A DNA stretch of 64,000 bases from G963678095 sp963678095 (GCA_963678095.2 OY782746.1:1054001-1118000); one strand, 5' to 3'. Positions 52,407-61,935 are shown, numbered from the stretch's first letter. A program made the numbers and translations. Notes: a model not told the origin generated them from the sequence alone.

Positions 52407-54374
52407 TCAAAGCGTAAATTTCGTGATCATCTTGTTGAGAACTTCCGCCTGTTCGGCCAGCTTTTGGGCCTCCTGCGCAATTGACTGTACCGATGCCGTC
52501 TGCTCCTGGGTTGCCGCGGCAACCTCTTCCGTTGCCGCCGCATTATTGTCGGCAACTACCGCCACATCGCCAATAGCCTTGGAAACTCCTCCGGCTTTTC
52601 GATCTACCTGTTCTACTTCTTGCGAGATGTCCTGTATCTGGCGAACAAATTCGCTTACCGACTGATTGATCGTCATCAGCGATTCATGGCTTATCTTCGC
52701 CGCCTTTTCCAGATCAACTGCCAAGGTCACTCCATTTTTCATTTCCAAGACTGCCTGATCCGTGTTTTCCTGAATTTCCCGGATTAAATAGGTGATTTCC
52801 TGGCTGGAGCGTTCCGCTTGTTCCGCCAGTTTCCGTACCTCTTCAGCCACAACAGCAAACCCGCGACCATGTTCACCAGCCCTTGCTGCCTCAATTGCCG
52901 CATTCAATGCCAGCAGATTCGTCTGCCCGGCGATTCCGGTAATCACTTCGACAATCTGGCCAATTTTTTGTGATTTTTCGGACAAGGTCCCGATCGCTGC
53001 CTGAACCCCTTCCGCTGCCTTCTGATTCTTTTCCATCAACCCTACCTGCTGCTCTACCGCATTACTGCCGGTACTTACAGAAGATTTTACACTTTCTGCG
53101 GTCGTATTCGATTCAACTAAATTTTTTGTGATGATATTTACCGATGTCGTCATATCAACAATCATATCCGCACTATGCTGAATCCCCTCCGCCTGTTTCG
53201 TTGAATCCTGAGCCATTTCTGTAATTGTTGTCGCAATCTGTTCCGATACATCCCCGGCTTCCTTAGCTGCATTGCGCATATCACCAGAGGATGCCAGCAT
53301 ATAGCCTGCCATATTCTGGACTTCCTGGATCAGTTTTTTCAAGTTCTCGCCCATTTGGTTGAAGGCCTGCCCTAAAACAGCAATCTCATCGCTGCCCTTG
53401 ACCTCCGCCTGCACGGTCAGATTTCCATCGGCAATCTGTTTCGCATGCTCGGTCAGATACTTGATCGGAGCCACAATTTTTTTGGCCAGCATCATAGTTG
53501 CCAGCACAATAAACAACAGGGCCACAACCGTAATTCCGATATACAAATTACGCAGGCTGTTCAACGGCTCATACACATCTTTTTCCAGTACCGTAAAGCC
53601 TAAAATCCAGCCAGTACTGGGGATTTTACGGTATACCGCCATTTTTGATTCGCCGTCAAGCTGATAAGTCGTACTGCCATCCTTGCTGTCCAGCATTGTT
53701 TTAGCGAGATTCTTCAACGGCTCATTTTCCAGCAAGCTCTTTGACACCATTTTTTCATCAGGATGTGCCAGCATAATTCCCTTGGCATCGAGAATAAACG
53801 CATACCCTTTACCATCCAGATTGCTCTTTTTTATCATGTCACTTAGTGTTTCGAGCAAAATATCGCCGCCGACAACCCCGCGCAAGTTGCCATTGCTATC
53901 TTTTATTGGCAAAGACGGGCTGACACAATATTTTTTTGTCGTCAAATCTACATATGGTTCACTAAAGCCTAAAGCATTTTTCTGTACGGCCTCTTTATAC
54001 CAGCCACGTTTTCTCGGATCGTAATCTCTAGGCATCGCGGAGCCTTCGCCATGGATAAATTTACCGTCGGCTTCAAAGCCGATATAAATATCTGAAATAC
54101 TCTTATCGTTCTTGTCGAGTGTCAGAAATGATGCCGGAACATCCTGCTGCGTGACATTGCCAATCACAAATGCCAGATCACTTATTTTCCCGGCTTTGCG
54201 TAGCAACCAGGAATCAATCTGCTGGGCCTGCTGGTCTGCTATTGCTGCCATCCTGGCATCAATATCTACCGTCAGTTGTTTTTTCGAACTCCAATACCCT
54301 GTGCTGCATACCGCCAGCAGCAAAATGCCTGTCATCAACAGAATGTACAGCGTTAATTTTTTTTGCAGACTCAT
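52407..54374 (-). CDS. Methyl-accepting chemotaxis protein with dCache sensor
   Basis: 655 aa. N-terminal helix (8-28), large extracytoplasmic dCache domain (about 35-275; GWYKEAVQKN and YVDLTTKKYCVSPSLPI are typical of amino-acid or organic-acid sensors), second helix (about 282-302), HAMP (305-357) and the signalling hairpin with EVITGIAGQTNLLALNAAIEAARAGEHGRGFAVVAEEVRKLAEQ (about 475-520). Ligand unknown. AAAGGAGGG precedes the ATG. Flagellin is the next gene upstream, in keeping with a motile host. Confidence 0.94.
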   Translation of the reverse strand: MSLQKKLTLYILLMTGILLLAVCSTGYWSSKKQLTVDIDARMAAIADQQAQQIDSWLLRKAGKISDLAFVIGNVTQQDVPASFLTLDKNDKSISDIYIGFEADGKFIHGEGSAMPRDYDPRKRGWYKEAVQKNALGFSEPYVDLTTKKYCVSPSLPIKDSNGNLRGVVGGDILLETLSDMIKKSNLDGKGYAFILDAKGIMLAHPDEKMVSKSLLENEPLKNLAKTMLDSKDGSTTYQLDGESKMAVYRKIPSTGWILGFTVLEKDVYEPLNSLRNLYIGITVVALLFIVLATMMLAKKIVAPIKYLTEHAKQIADGNLTVQAEVKGSDEIAVLGQAFNQMGENLKKLIQEVQNMAGYMLASSGDMRNAAKEAGDVSEQIATTITEMAQDSTKQAEGIQHSADMIVDMTTSVNIITKNLVESNTTAESVKSSVSTGSNAVEQQVGLMEKNQKAAEGVQAAIGTLSEKSQKIGQIVEVITGIAGQTNLLALNAAIEAARAGEHGRGFAVVAEEVRKLAEQAERSSQEITYLIREIQENTDQAVLEMKNGVTLAVDLEKAAKISHESLMTINQSVSEFVRQIQDISQEVEQVDRKAGGVSKAIGDVAVVADNNAAATEEVAAATQEQTASVQSIAQEAQKLAEQAEVLNKMITKFTL

Positions 54375-54518
54375 AATTACCCTCCTTTAATAATTATATT
54401 AAATATTAAAAATCTTCAAACAATTATCCTCGGGATGCGCCCATAATTCTTCCTGCAGTATTAATTCTATGGCTGCCACAAAAACCCTGCTGCTGGCAAA
54501 ATATTATTCCGAAAATAA

Positions 54519-54560
54519 AAAAGTAAAGCGCACAGACATTAAGCTGCGCGCTTTACTTTT
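54519..54560 (-). terminator. Terminator after the flagellin gene
   Basis: AAAAGTAAAGCGC (54519-54531) pairs with GCGCTTTACTTTT (54548-54560); T-run on the minus strand. Confidence 0.88.
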
Positions 54561-54565
54561 CCCGT

Positions 54566-55903
54566 TCATTTCAGTAAGTCCAATATACTGGAGCTTGAAT
54601 GATTGGCCTGGGCGAGCATTGCCTGCGCCGCCTGCATCAATATACTCTGCTTCGTATATTCCATGATCTCCTTGGCCATGTCAATATCGCCAATAACAGA
54701 TTCCGCCGCTGTAAGATTTTCACTGGCCATCGTTAAATTATTTACCGTATAATCCAGTCTGTCTTCAACAGCACCAATATTTGTTTGTTCATTCAAGGCC
54801 CTGTCTATGGCTGTATCAAGAACATGAATGGCTGCATTCGCTCCATCCCTGGTTGTCACATCAATATTTTTAGCCGCTCCAGTAACCGGATCTGTCCCTT
54901 GCAGCCCCAGGGCCTGCGCTCGCAAATCTGTTATCCCAACCGTAATGGTCTGATTGGATTTTGACCCAATTTGCAAGGATAGTGCATTGCTGCCAGATTT
55001 ATTTTGTGCACGAATACTTTCACTAAAGGCATCAAGCTTCTGATTTATCGATTTTTTAATATTTCCATCTTTCCCCGTGATGCTGATACTGAGTCCGGCA
55101 ATTTGCCCCGTAACGCCAGCGCTTGCCGCAACAACAGAAAATGCACTTGTCCCGTCCGCTGTATACATGCTAACACCAGTCGCATCAACCCCGATAAATG
55201 ACCCTGCCTGTTGCGTTCCACTAAAGCCATAGCCCGCCATTCCAGCATTTGAAGTGGCATTGCTAAAAATATCGGCTAAAGTTGTATTGTTCACATCGTA
55301 AGATGTCGTAAACGTTTTTCCATTTTGGACAAAGGATACTTTTATCTTATCCGTTGATTTAATATCTAACGAATTTCCATCCCGATCCGTCAAGGACGTC
55401 AATGCCGACCCGGCAACCGTCGCCTGCCCAAAATTCTGATTGGTCAGAACCGATGTCGTCCCTGTCCCAATCTGCCGATTGACAGAGCCATCGACAAGGG
55501 TCCGCCCATTAAACGTGACATTCGCATTATCATTGATCTGGTCAACTGCCTGATCAAATTCTTTTTGTATAATTCTTCGATCAGAATCTGAATTTGTATC
55601 ATTAGCGGCATTAAGAATTTTTTCCTTCAGAGTTTTTAAAATATCAACAGTAGAGCTGACTGCCCCTTCCGCTGTTTTTAACATGCTCTTTCCACTTTGT
55701 GCATTGCGAGCTGCCTGATTAAGGGACCGAATCTCCATCTGCATCCGCTGTGAAATCGCATAGCCCGACGGATCATCCGCCGCACTGTTAATTCGCCGCC
55801 CCGAGGACAATCGCTGCATACTTTTGGCCATTGCACTGCTGTGTTGGTTCATAATATTCAATATCCGCAGCGCCGAAATATTGTTTCTTATCACCATTGA
55901 CAT
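54566..55903 (-). CDS. fliC: Flagellin
   Basis: Filament subunit, 445 aa. Conserved N-terminal D0/D1 (MVIRNNISALRILN..., SSGRRINSAADDPSGYAISQRM) and C-terminal D1/D0 (IGAVEDRLDYTVNNLTMASENLTAAESVIGDIDMAKEIMEYTKQSILMQAAQAMLAQAN) flank a variable surface region (about 140-340) rich in Thr, Ser and Gly. GGGAGG precedes the ATG, and a sigma28-like promoter is seen about 90 bp upstream. Only one flagellin gene is visible here. Confidence 0.95.
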   Translation of the reverse strand: MSMVIRNNISALRILNIMNQHSSAMAKSMQRLSSGRRINSAADDPSGYAISQRMQMEIRSLNQAARNAQSGKSMLKTAEGAVSSTVDILKTLKEKILNAANDTNSDSDRRIIQKEFDQAVDQINDNANVTFNGRTLVDGSVNRQIGTGTTSVLTNQNFGQATVAGSALTSLTDRDGNSLDIKSTDKIKVSFVQNGKTFTTSYDVNNTTLADIFSNATSNAGMAGYGFSGTQQAGSFIGVDATGVSMYTADGTSAFSVVAASAGVTGQIAGLSISITGKDGNIKKSINQKLDAFSESIRAQNKSGSNALSLQIGSKSNQTITVGITDLRAQALGLQGTDPVTGAAKNIDVTTRDGANAAIHVLDTAIDRALNEQTNIGAVEDRLDYTVNNLTMASENLTAAESVIGDIDMAKEIMEYTKQSILMQAAQAMLAQANHSSSSILDLLK

Positions 55904-55998
55904 TTGGAGGACCTCCCTGGTTTTCTTCTAGTTTAAGCTTCCCTGCTTAAAATCATAAAGACAATCTGTTATCCTATTACTCCACGCTCATTCTATTT

Positions 55999-56024
55999 AT
56001 ATCGTAGTTATCTAATTTTTCTTA
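55999..56024 (-). promoter_or_regulatory. Sigma28 (SigD)-like promoter of flagellin
   Basis: On the minus strand TAAG (56021-56024), 14-bp spacer, TACGATAT (55999-56006), against TAAA-N15-GCCGATAT. Confidence 0.45.
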
Positions 56025-56077
56025 AGTTTTTTTAATGGACTTTTCAGGCGAAGCAGCTTATCGGTCCTTTTATTATC

Positions 56078-56120
56078 AAAAAAAAGCGCACAATACCACA
56101 TAAATGGCATTGTGCACTTT
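56078..56120 (-). terminator. Terminator after the (p)ppGpp synthetase gene
   Basis: GCGCACAAT (56086-56094) pairs with ATTGTGCAC (56109-56117), followed by eight T on the minus strand. Confidence 0.8.
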
Positions 56121-56141
56121 CCTCAAGTATACCGTTTAGTC

Positions 56142-56960
56142 TCAGACGCTCATCATAAAACTCGACAACAACAGAGCTATATGGCTGATCCTGGTATTGA
56201 AATATAAATCAAGCAAAACGGCTCCATTGAACATCAATAGCCCGGCTCCTGCCGCAAAACCGCCCCGAGAAAACTGTAGCAGCAGCTTCTCCATTGCCCC
56301 GACCTGCTTCAATTTGAAACTGTTTTTCACATTGAGGCAAGGGCGAAGAGCCGGCATAGCTCCCTCCGTCAGCGTCTGGCGAAGATCCTTGAATTCCCGG
56401 TCCGCCATTTCCAGCAAGGCTGCCAGGCGGCTGAAACGTCGTCTCACCTCCATCGAAGTTCCCGCTGGATTTTTATATTCCAGATCGTGTTCAATTTCTG
56501 CCCAAGCATGCTGCAGCATGGATCTGATCTGAATCTCCACCTTACAGCTTTCCCCCGAACGCGGATTAATCCCCGAAGCATCAATCGGCAGATTGACAAT
56601 AACATGTACCGAAGCATAGCCGAATTGATCCGCTTCCAGCTGCTCCCGCTTGTCCACAGAATTATCCTCATCCGTAGAAAAATGCTCGCGAATAAACGCG
56701 GCAATCTGATCCACTTCATCTTCATAATAGGTGATAATGCGAAGCCCGCACAAATCGGTAATATTCTCCAGCTCTTTATATTTGTGATCAGCCTTGTGAA
56801 TCTTCTTGACAAGGCTTTGTTTATTCTTGGTCCGGCCAACGACAGAATGAATGTGCAGCGGCTGCTGCTGCAGCAGCACGGATAACATATTCTGAAACTG
56901 ATTGGTTATATTTTGATAAGAACTCAATTTCTCTTGATACTGAGCAACTAAATTTGACAT
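56142..56960 (-). CDS. RelA/SpoT-domain (p)ppGpp synthetase with hydrophobic C-terminal tail
   Basis: 272 aa small alarmone-synthetase-like protein. The synthetase core has GRTKNKQSLVKK (42-53), Asp69 in ITDLCGLRII, YASVHV (115-120) and VEIQIRSMLQHAWAEIEHDLEYK (141-163), so the ATP/GDP site looks complete; there is no HD hydrolase and no TGS/ACT domain. Two hydrophobic stretches, about 234-253 and 258-271, end the chain and could anchor it in the membrane, which is unusual for housekeeping RelP/RelQ. Start 56960 follows AAAGGA; the frame extends to 57020 without a better site. Single gene, no evident antitoxin partner. Confidence 0.85.
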   Translation of the reverse strand: MSNLVAQYQEKLSSYQNITNQFQNMLSVLLQQQPLHIHSVVGRTKNKQSLVKKIHKADHKYKELENITDLCGLRIITYYEDEVDQIAAFIREHFSTDEDNSVDKREQLEADQFGYASVHVIVNLPIDASGINPRSGESCKVEIQIRSMLQHAWAEIEHDLEYKNPAGTSMEVRRRFSRLAALLEMADREFKDLRQTLTEGAMPALRPCLNVKNSFKLKQVGAMEKLLLQFSRGGFAAGAGLLMFNGAVLLDLYFNTRISHIALLLSSFMMSV

Positions 56961-57069
56961 CCACAACATATCCTTTCTCTGTGATTTACCTGCAGGATAC
57001 CTTATTTTTCTGAAAATCATCTGAGTTTTTGCCGCCTACCGATTATTTTCTGAAAAATCCGGCCTTTTC

Positions 57070-57098
57070 TTGACGATTCATGTCCTAAAAGCTAAAAT
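57070..57098 (+). promoter_or_regulatory. sigmaA promoter of the AraC-GyrI/MATE operon
   Basis: TTGACG (57070-57075), 17-bp spacer, TAAAAT (57093-57098). An inverted repeat GCCACA-AAAA-TGTGGC (57118-57133) in the leader may be an operator. Confidence 0.65.
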
Positions 57099-57157
57099 TG
57101 AAAAAAACGTTGCTTTAGCCACAAAAATGTGGCCAAGCAGCCGAACGGAGCATCTTC

Positions 57158-58027
57158 TTGATTACATCCTGCCAGCAGAGCATTAACCAGGCCTTAAACT
57201 ACATCTATCAAAATCTGGACAAAAACTTGACCGTCACGGAAATCGCCGAGCATTGCTGCTTTTCAAAATACCATTTCAACCACCTGTTCAAAGCGGTTGT
57301 CGGCGAAAGCATCTACGCCTTTATCAAACGGATGAAGCTTGAACGGGCCGCCTTCCAGTTAAAAACAGCCCGCCAGCCATCGATAACCGAGATTGCGGCA
57401 GCCGCCAGCTACAGTTCTTCAAACTTTGCGGTCGCATTTCGCCAACATTTCGGCCTCACGCCCCGTGATTTTTGCCAAAGCGGACAAACCCTTCAGGCAG
57501 AACCCTTCGCCCGGGTCTTTGCCCATGTTGCGAGCCTCAAAAAAAGTGAAGCTGCTTTCGCTGCTCTTGATTCCCGGATAAAGCTACTTCACCTGCCAGC
57601 GATGAATCTCATTTACAAGCGCTTTATCGGCAACTACAGCCGTGACCTACCGGCCGCCTGGGAGGGATTTTGTCAAGACCTCACCACACGGGGACTGTTG
57701 AGAAATCCACCCCATTTCATCGGAATTTCCTATGACGATCCGCTGCTGACGGCTGCCGATCGCTGTATTTACGACATGTGCCTCACCGCCCCGGGGGCCT
57801 CGGGCCCCGATACACAGCAGCTCGCAGCCGGCCTCTACGCCTGCTATGAATTTCATGACTGCCTGTCCCAAATGATGCTCACCTTCAACGAGATTTTTTT
57901 GCTGTGGCTTCCCTTTTGCCGCTACTCCCTCGATGACCGGGCAAGCCTGGAGATCTACCACTCCGCCGTTGAGCCGGACGGACGAATCAGAGCCGATCTC
58001 TGCCTGCCCATCCGAGATTTTTCGTAA
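57158..58027 (+). CDS. AraC-family regulator with GyrI-like effector domain
   Basis: 289 aa. Two AraC helix-turn-helix units (LTVTEIAEHCCFSKYHFNHLFKAVVGESIYAFIKRMKLERAA and SITEIAAAASYSSSNFAVAFRQHFGLTPRDF; residues 8-108), then a GyrI-like small-molecule-binding domain (about 130-289; LPAMNLIYKRFIGNYS). This is the Rob/SoxS-GyrI type that senses drugs. TTG start at 57158 behind CGGAG. It precedes a MATE exporter by 78 bp on the same strand and is probably its activator. Confidence 0.87.
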   Translation: MITSCQQSINQALNYIYQNLDKNLTVTEIAEHCCFSKYHFNHLFKAVVGESIYAFIKRMKLERAAFQLKTARQPSITEIAAAASYSSSNFAVAFRQHFGLTPRDFCQSGQTLQAEPFARVFAHVASLKKSEAAFAALDSRIKLLHLPAMNLIYKRFIGNYSRDLPAAWEGFCQDLTTRGLLRNPPHFIGISYDDPLLTAADRCIYDMCLTAPGASGPDTQQLAAGLYACYEFHDCLSQMMLTFNEIFLLWLPFCRYSLDDRASLEIYHSAVEPDGRIRADLCLPIRDFS

Positions 58028-58105
58028 AAAGCTCAAATTCAGAAGCCCCTTTGCCAAAAAAACGGTAAAATGCATAACAAAAGTATCTTGAAAAGGGGTT
58101 TTTAT

Positions 58106-59461
58106 ATGCATGATTTCTCCACCAAAAACAGTCTGGCACAGCTGCTCGAATATGCCCTTCCCTCCATTGCGGGTCTGTTCCTGACATCCTTTATGATCAT
58201 CGTCGACGGAATTTTTATCGGCCGCAAGCTGGGGGCCGACGGTCTGGCGGCCGTTAACATGACATTGCCACTGGTCTATACGTTGCTGGCCGTCACCACC
58301 ACGATTGCCGTCGGCGGACTGACACTGGCCTCACAAGCAGCCGGTCGCGGCAAAAGCGAGACCGCCAGCCGCTACTTTTCTTCCTCGCTGGCACTGATCG
58401 TGCTTATCGTCACCAGCTTATTGCTCGTCCTATTTATGTTTCAGGAAAAAATCCTGCTTCTTTTAGGGGCCACCGGCATAATTTATGCTTACATGCAGGA
58501 TTTCCTTAGCATTCTCGTCTATTTTTACTTGTTCATGATGCTCAATATCGCGTTTTCCATGTTCATCCGGGGGGAGGGCAAACCTCAGCTTTCCCTGTTC
58601 TTTGGCCTGGCGGGTAACTTGCTCAATATCGCCCTTGATTACCTGTTTATTTTTCAACTTGACTGGGGCCTGCGCGGCGCGGCTCTGGCCTCCGGGCTGT
58701 CGGTATTGCTGCCCTTTTTATGCGGACTGCTCTACTTTCTTCGGGGCTGCTCCAGCTATACCTTCACCGCTGTCTTTATGACCTGGGAACCCTACCGAAA
58801 AACCATTCTGAACGGCAGCGCTGAATGTATCAGTCAAATTTCCATCGCGCTGACCACGGCCCTCTTTAACGCGGCTGCCCTGCACCTGCTCGGCAGCAAC
58901 GGGGTCGCCGCCTTCACCATTGTCGGCTATATGCTTTTTTTCCACAGCATGCTGATAACCGGCATTGGCATCGGCATCCATCCGATTTTCAGCTATAATT
59001 TCGGAGCTGGTCGAACAGCTCCTATCTGTGAGCTGTTTGTTGTTGCCAGCAAAGCCGTAATCGTTGCCGGCATCCTGCTCGCAGCTTTGGTCTCAGCTAC
59101 CGCCGAAAATATCGTCTCGCTGTTTGCCGGAGACAATAACGAACTGCTGACTATTGGCGCCCTGGCACTGCGTTTTTCAGCACCCGCCCTGTTATTCAGC
59201 GGCTGCAATTTTATCCTGGCTGTTCTCTTCACCGCAACCGGCCGGCCCCAAGCTGCAGCCCTGACAGCCTGCCTGCGCGGGCTCTTACTTGTCATCCCCC
59301 TGCTGTTCTTATTGCCAAGCTTTATCGGTGCCATCGGCATCTGGCTGTCACTGCCACTGGCTGAGTTCTTTACCCTTGCCATCATTTTACCCAGTCTGCG
59401 CATGCATTGGAAAAATTTACGTCAGATGCCAGAACCGGAGCAAGCACCCTGCCAGCTATAA
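58106..59461 (+). CDS. MATE-family efflux transporter (MepA-like)
   Basis: 451 aa, twelve membrane segments. SIAGLFLTSFMIIVDGIFIGRKLGADGLAAVNMTLPL is the MepA-type MATE start, and MFIRGEGKPQLSL and GIGIGIHPIFSYNFGAG are further motifs. Only weakly like the other MATE protein in the window (14510-15865), so the two belong to different subgroups. Start 58106 follows AAAGGGG; codons from 58070 have no site. Likely controlled by the AraC-GyrI gene ahead of it. Confidence 0.9.
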   Translation: MHDFSTKNSLAQLLEYALPSIAGLFLTSFMIIVDGIFIGRKLGADGLAAVNMTLPLVYTLLAVTTTIAVGGLTLASQAAGRGKSETASRYFSSSLALIVLIVTSLLLVLFMFQEKILLLLGATGIIYAYMQDFLSILVYFYLFMMLNIAFSMFIRGEGKPQLSLFFGLAGNLLNIALDYLFIFQLDWGLRGAALASGLSVLLPFLCGLLYFLRGCSSYTFTAVFMTWEPYRKTILNGSAECISQISIALTTALFNAAALHLLGSNGVAAFTIVGYMLFFHSMLITGIGIGIHPIFSYNFGAGRTAPICELFVVASKAVIVAGILLAALVSATAENIVSLFAGDNNELLTIGALALRFSAPALLFSGCNFILAVLFTATGRPQAAALTACLRGLLLVIPLLFLLPSFIGAIGIWLSLPLAEFFTLAIILPSLRMHWKNLRQMPEPEQAPCQL

Positions 59462-59462
59462 A

Positions 59463-59504
59463 AAAACAGGACCGGTGCAGCATAAACTGCACCGGTCCTG
59501 TTTT
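59463..59504. terminator. Bidirectional terminator
   Basis: AAAACAGGACCGGTGCAG (59463-59480) pairs with its reverse complement (59487-59504). Confidence 0.92.
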
Positions 59505-59507
59505 CAC

Positions 59508-60215
59508 TCAGTCATCTTTTAATTTTCGCAGCAGGTCAAGGATTTCGACATAAAGCCAAATCAAGGTGACCAGCAGGGAAAAGGCACAAAACCATTCGTA
59601 TTCGGCCGGCATTCCCTGGCGGACGCTCTGGCTGATCTGTTCATAATCGATGAACAGATTGAACGTTGCAATCCCGACGATGACAAGGCTGAAGGCGATG
59701 CCGACAATGCCGCTTTGGTGAATCATCGGAATCGATATGCCGAAAAAGCGCAGTACAAATTCCAGCATATAGGTCAGAAAAACCCCGAGCGTAGCCATGT
59801 AAACAGCCCGCATAAAGCCGGCATCAACCTTGACATAGCCTTTGGCATAAATCAAAGCCGTTCCGAAAGCAATGCTGAAGGTCAGCAGGACGGCGTTCGC
59901 CACAATTCCCGGATACGCTCTGGCAAACATCGCTGAAATCGAAGCCAGACACATCCCCTCTAAAATCGCGTAGAGCGGAGCCAATACCCCAGCCCAGGAA
60001 GGTCTAAACGATATTGCCAGCGCCGTAATCAGCCCCATAATTGCCGTTACGCCGGTCGTAATCGGGCTGGCATAACCCATAACCCAGGTCACCAGCGCCG
60101 ATGCCGTAACAATGACCACCAGGGCCATACTCTTTAAAGCCACTCCGGTATAAGTGGCACAATCACTGCTGTAAGCAGTTAAATCCTTTACTTTTGAAAT
60201 CACAGGATTCGCCAT
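59508..60215 (-). CDS. Bax inhibitor-1/YccA family membrane protein
   Basis: 235 aa with seven predicted membrane segments. The BI-1 signature appears as LVIVGIATFNLFIDYEQISQSV with the conserved Asp pair region, and EWFCAFSLLVTLIWLYVEILDLLRKL at the C-terminus. Bacterial relatives include the pH-gated calcium leak protein YetJ and YccA, an FtsH modulator; which role applies is unclear. GGGGG precedes the ATG. Single gene. Confidence 0.88.
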   Translation of the reverse strand: MANPVISKVKDLTAYSSDCATYTGVALKSMALVVIVTASALVTWVMGYASPITTGVTAIMGLITALAISFRPSWAGVLAPLYAILEGMCLASISAMFARAYPGIVANAVLLTFSIAFGTALIYAKGYVKVDAGFMRAVYMATLGVFLTYMLEFVLRFFGISIPMIHQSGIVGIAFSLVIVGIATFNLFIDYEQISQSVRQGMPAEYEWFCAFSLLVTLIWLYVEILDLLRKLKDD

Positions 60216-60392
60216 GAAATCAACCCCCTAAAAAATAATACGGATACTAGCCATCATTATACCATATGTTCGCCAATGGTCAAGTTGCCGATATAGCAGC
60301 AGCTGCTGCAATAACGCTTACGTGCTGCTTCGACCTATTTATATGGCTCTAATCTGAGATAGCTCATTTTTTATTAATTGCAAACAAGAAAA

Positions 60393-61019
60393 TTAATTCC
60401 ATCGAATCACAAGCCCTGCATGCGTTAATCCTGCACCAAATCCATATAAAAGTAACTTATCTCCTAATTTAATCTTAGCATCTTTAACAGCCAGCCATAA
60501 TGCAAGTGGGATTGATGCTGAAGAAGTATTTCCATAAAACTCATTACTCACCAAAGTTCGTTCCATTGGAATATTAATTCTTTTTGCTAGGGCTTCTATC
60601 ATTCTTAAATTCGCACTATGTGGAACAAACCAATCTATATCATTGATAGTCAAACCAGACTTATCTAACAGTTTAGAAATCCCCACAGGAATATTCTTAA
60701 CGACATATTCATATAAACCTCTACCATCTTGTTCAAACAATCGTTCTTTTTCAATCGTTTTCTCATTAACCACTTGCAACAAATTGCTACAAATAGCATT
60801 AGCAGCAAGCTTTCCTTCTTCGTTCGTTTTTTCTATTAGCATAGCCACCGCGGCATCGCCGAACAAAATACAAGTATTTCGATCTGTATAATCAAGATAT
60901 TTAAATCCCATGTCTTGAATCCACCGCAATTCGAACAACACTCGCTTAATTCTTCCGCCCCCTCTTAGCACCAACACCAAGCCGTTTTGACGAAGATACC
61001 TTCCAAGTTTTCGTATCAT
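60393..61019 (-). pseudogene. 3-oxoacyl-ACP synthase III (FabH)-like, N-terminally truncated
   Basis: About 208 codons match only the C-terminal part of FabH. DRNTCILFGDAAVAMLIE, the catalytic His in WFVPHSANLRMIEAL and the Asn in SNEFYGNTSSASIP are present, but the first half, with the catalytic Cys, is missing, and the first 35 residues (Arg- and Leu-rich) do not look like FabH. A complete enzyme is about 320-340 aa. It begins at the stop codon of the racemase gene with no ribosome-binding site of its own. Most likely a decayed fragment left by a deletion joint. Base composition is AT-richer than in neighbouring genes outside the block. Confidence 0.72.
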
Positions 61020-61711
61020 CAACGATTAAGAGCATATTCAGCTGCAGCTTTCACGTGCAAAAGCGCCGTATCATACACCGGTAAAATACTATCCTCCGCC
61101 TTGACAAGCAAACCAATTTCAGTGCAACCCAAAATAACACCCTCAGCGCCGTGCTTTTTCAATGAAGCAATTATGTCTTGAAAGCACTTACGCGAATTTT
61201 CTTCAATTTTACCCAATATCAGTTCCTTGTTAATAATACCATGGATTTTATCAATACAGTCTTTATCAGGAATCATAACATTAATGCCGCGATCCAATAA
61301 CACCTTTTTGTAAAAATCCTGTTCCATTGTAAACCGCGTCCCCAACAGGCCTACCGTTGTAACACCATCATGAATGAGCCTATCAGCTGTAACTTCTGCA
61401 ATATGTAAAAACGGAAGTCCGGCAGCTTCTATTATTCGCGGCGCAACCAGATGCATTGTATTGGTAGCAAGGATAATGAAATCAGCTCCGGCGGCTTTGA
61501 GTGATACTGCCGCTTCGGCAAGAATTTCTCCGGCTTTTTCCCAATTGCCGTTTTGGTGAACATCCTTTATATCCTGGTATTGAACATTGTACAAAATACA
61601 CTTTGCACTGTGATACCCACCAAGTTTTTGATTTATATACCTATTTAGTTCGAGATAATACGTTACGGTGGATTCCCAACTCATTCCTCCAATAATACCA
61701 ATTGTTTTCAT
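61019..61711 (-). CDS. Aspartate/glutamate racemase family protein (YgeA-like)
   Basis: PLP-independent amino-acid racemase, 230 aa. GIIGGMSWESTVTYY is the family start. The first catalytic position is Thr83 (LATNTMH) instead of Cys, and the second is Cys196 (VILGCTEIG). The same Thr/Cys pair is known in E. coli YgeA, an L-Asp/Glu-specific racemase, so it need not be inactive. ATG 61711 follows GGAGG. It is divergent from a MocR regulator, the likely controller. AT-rich, like the rest of this block. Confidence 0.87.
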   Translation of the reverse strand: MKTIGIIGGMSWESTVTYYLELNRYINQKLGGYHSAKCILYNVQYQDIKDVHQNGNWEKAGEILAEAAVSLKAAGADFIILATNTMHLVAPRIIEAAGLPFLHIAEVTADRLIHDGVTTVGLLGTRFTMEQDFYKKVLLDRGINVMIPDKDCIDKIHGIINKELILGKIEENSRKCFQDIIASLKKHGAEGVILGCTEIGLLVKAEDSILPVYDTALLHVKAAAEYALNR

Positions 61712-61864
61712 TAAAAATACCTCCATTTCTATGATAATAGCGCTACCAAATTATTATTTCTTTGATAGCTTTTTGGCTTTGTCATTAGCGAGCTCTTTTC
61801 CCTGAATCATTTTGGCGCTTCCCCAGGTTTTCGCCGCATTTATGTTATAATGTAATTATAATTA

Positions 61865-61896
61865 AAACTGGCACCATTAGAAGTGCCAGTTTTTTA
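61865..61896 (+). terminator. Intrinsic terminator in the leader of the MocR gene
   Basis: AAACTGGCAC (61865-61874) pairs with GTGCCAGTTT (61883-61892), then TTTTTT. A TATAAT lies about 20 bp upstream (near 61846), so it would stop transcripts before the MocR gene unless bypassed. Confidence 0.7.
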
Positions 61897-61935
61897 AAAT
61901 TATTAGGATCCAATTTGTTTGAAAGGATAACACGG

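Noticed and set aside
55904..55919. Self-complementary GGAGGTCCTCC around the flagellin ribosome-binding site, considered as a translational switch
   Set aside because: The arms would leave a one-base loop, so no stable hairpin can form within one RNA.
60296..60309. 14-bp palindrome GCAGCAGCTGCTGC at the edge of the AT-rich block, considered as an attachment site
   Set aside because: No second copy at the other edge and no integrase; simple triplet-like repetition explains it.
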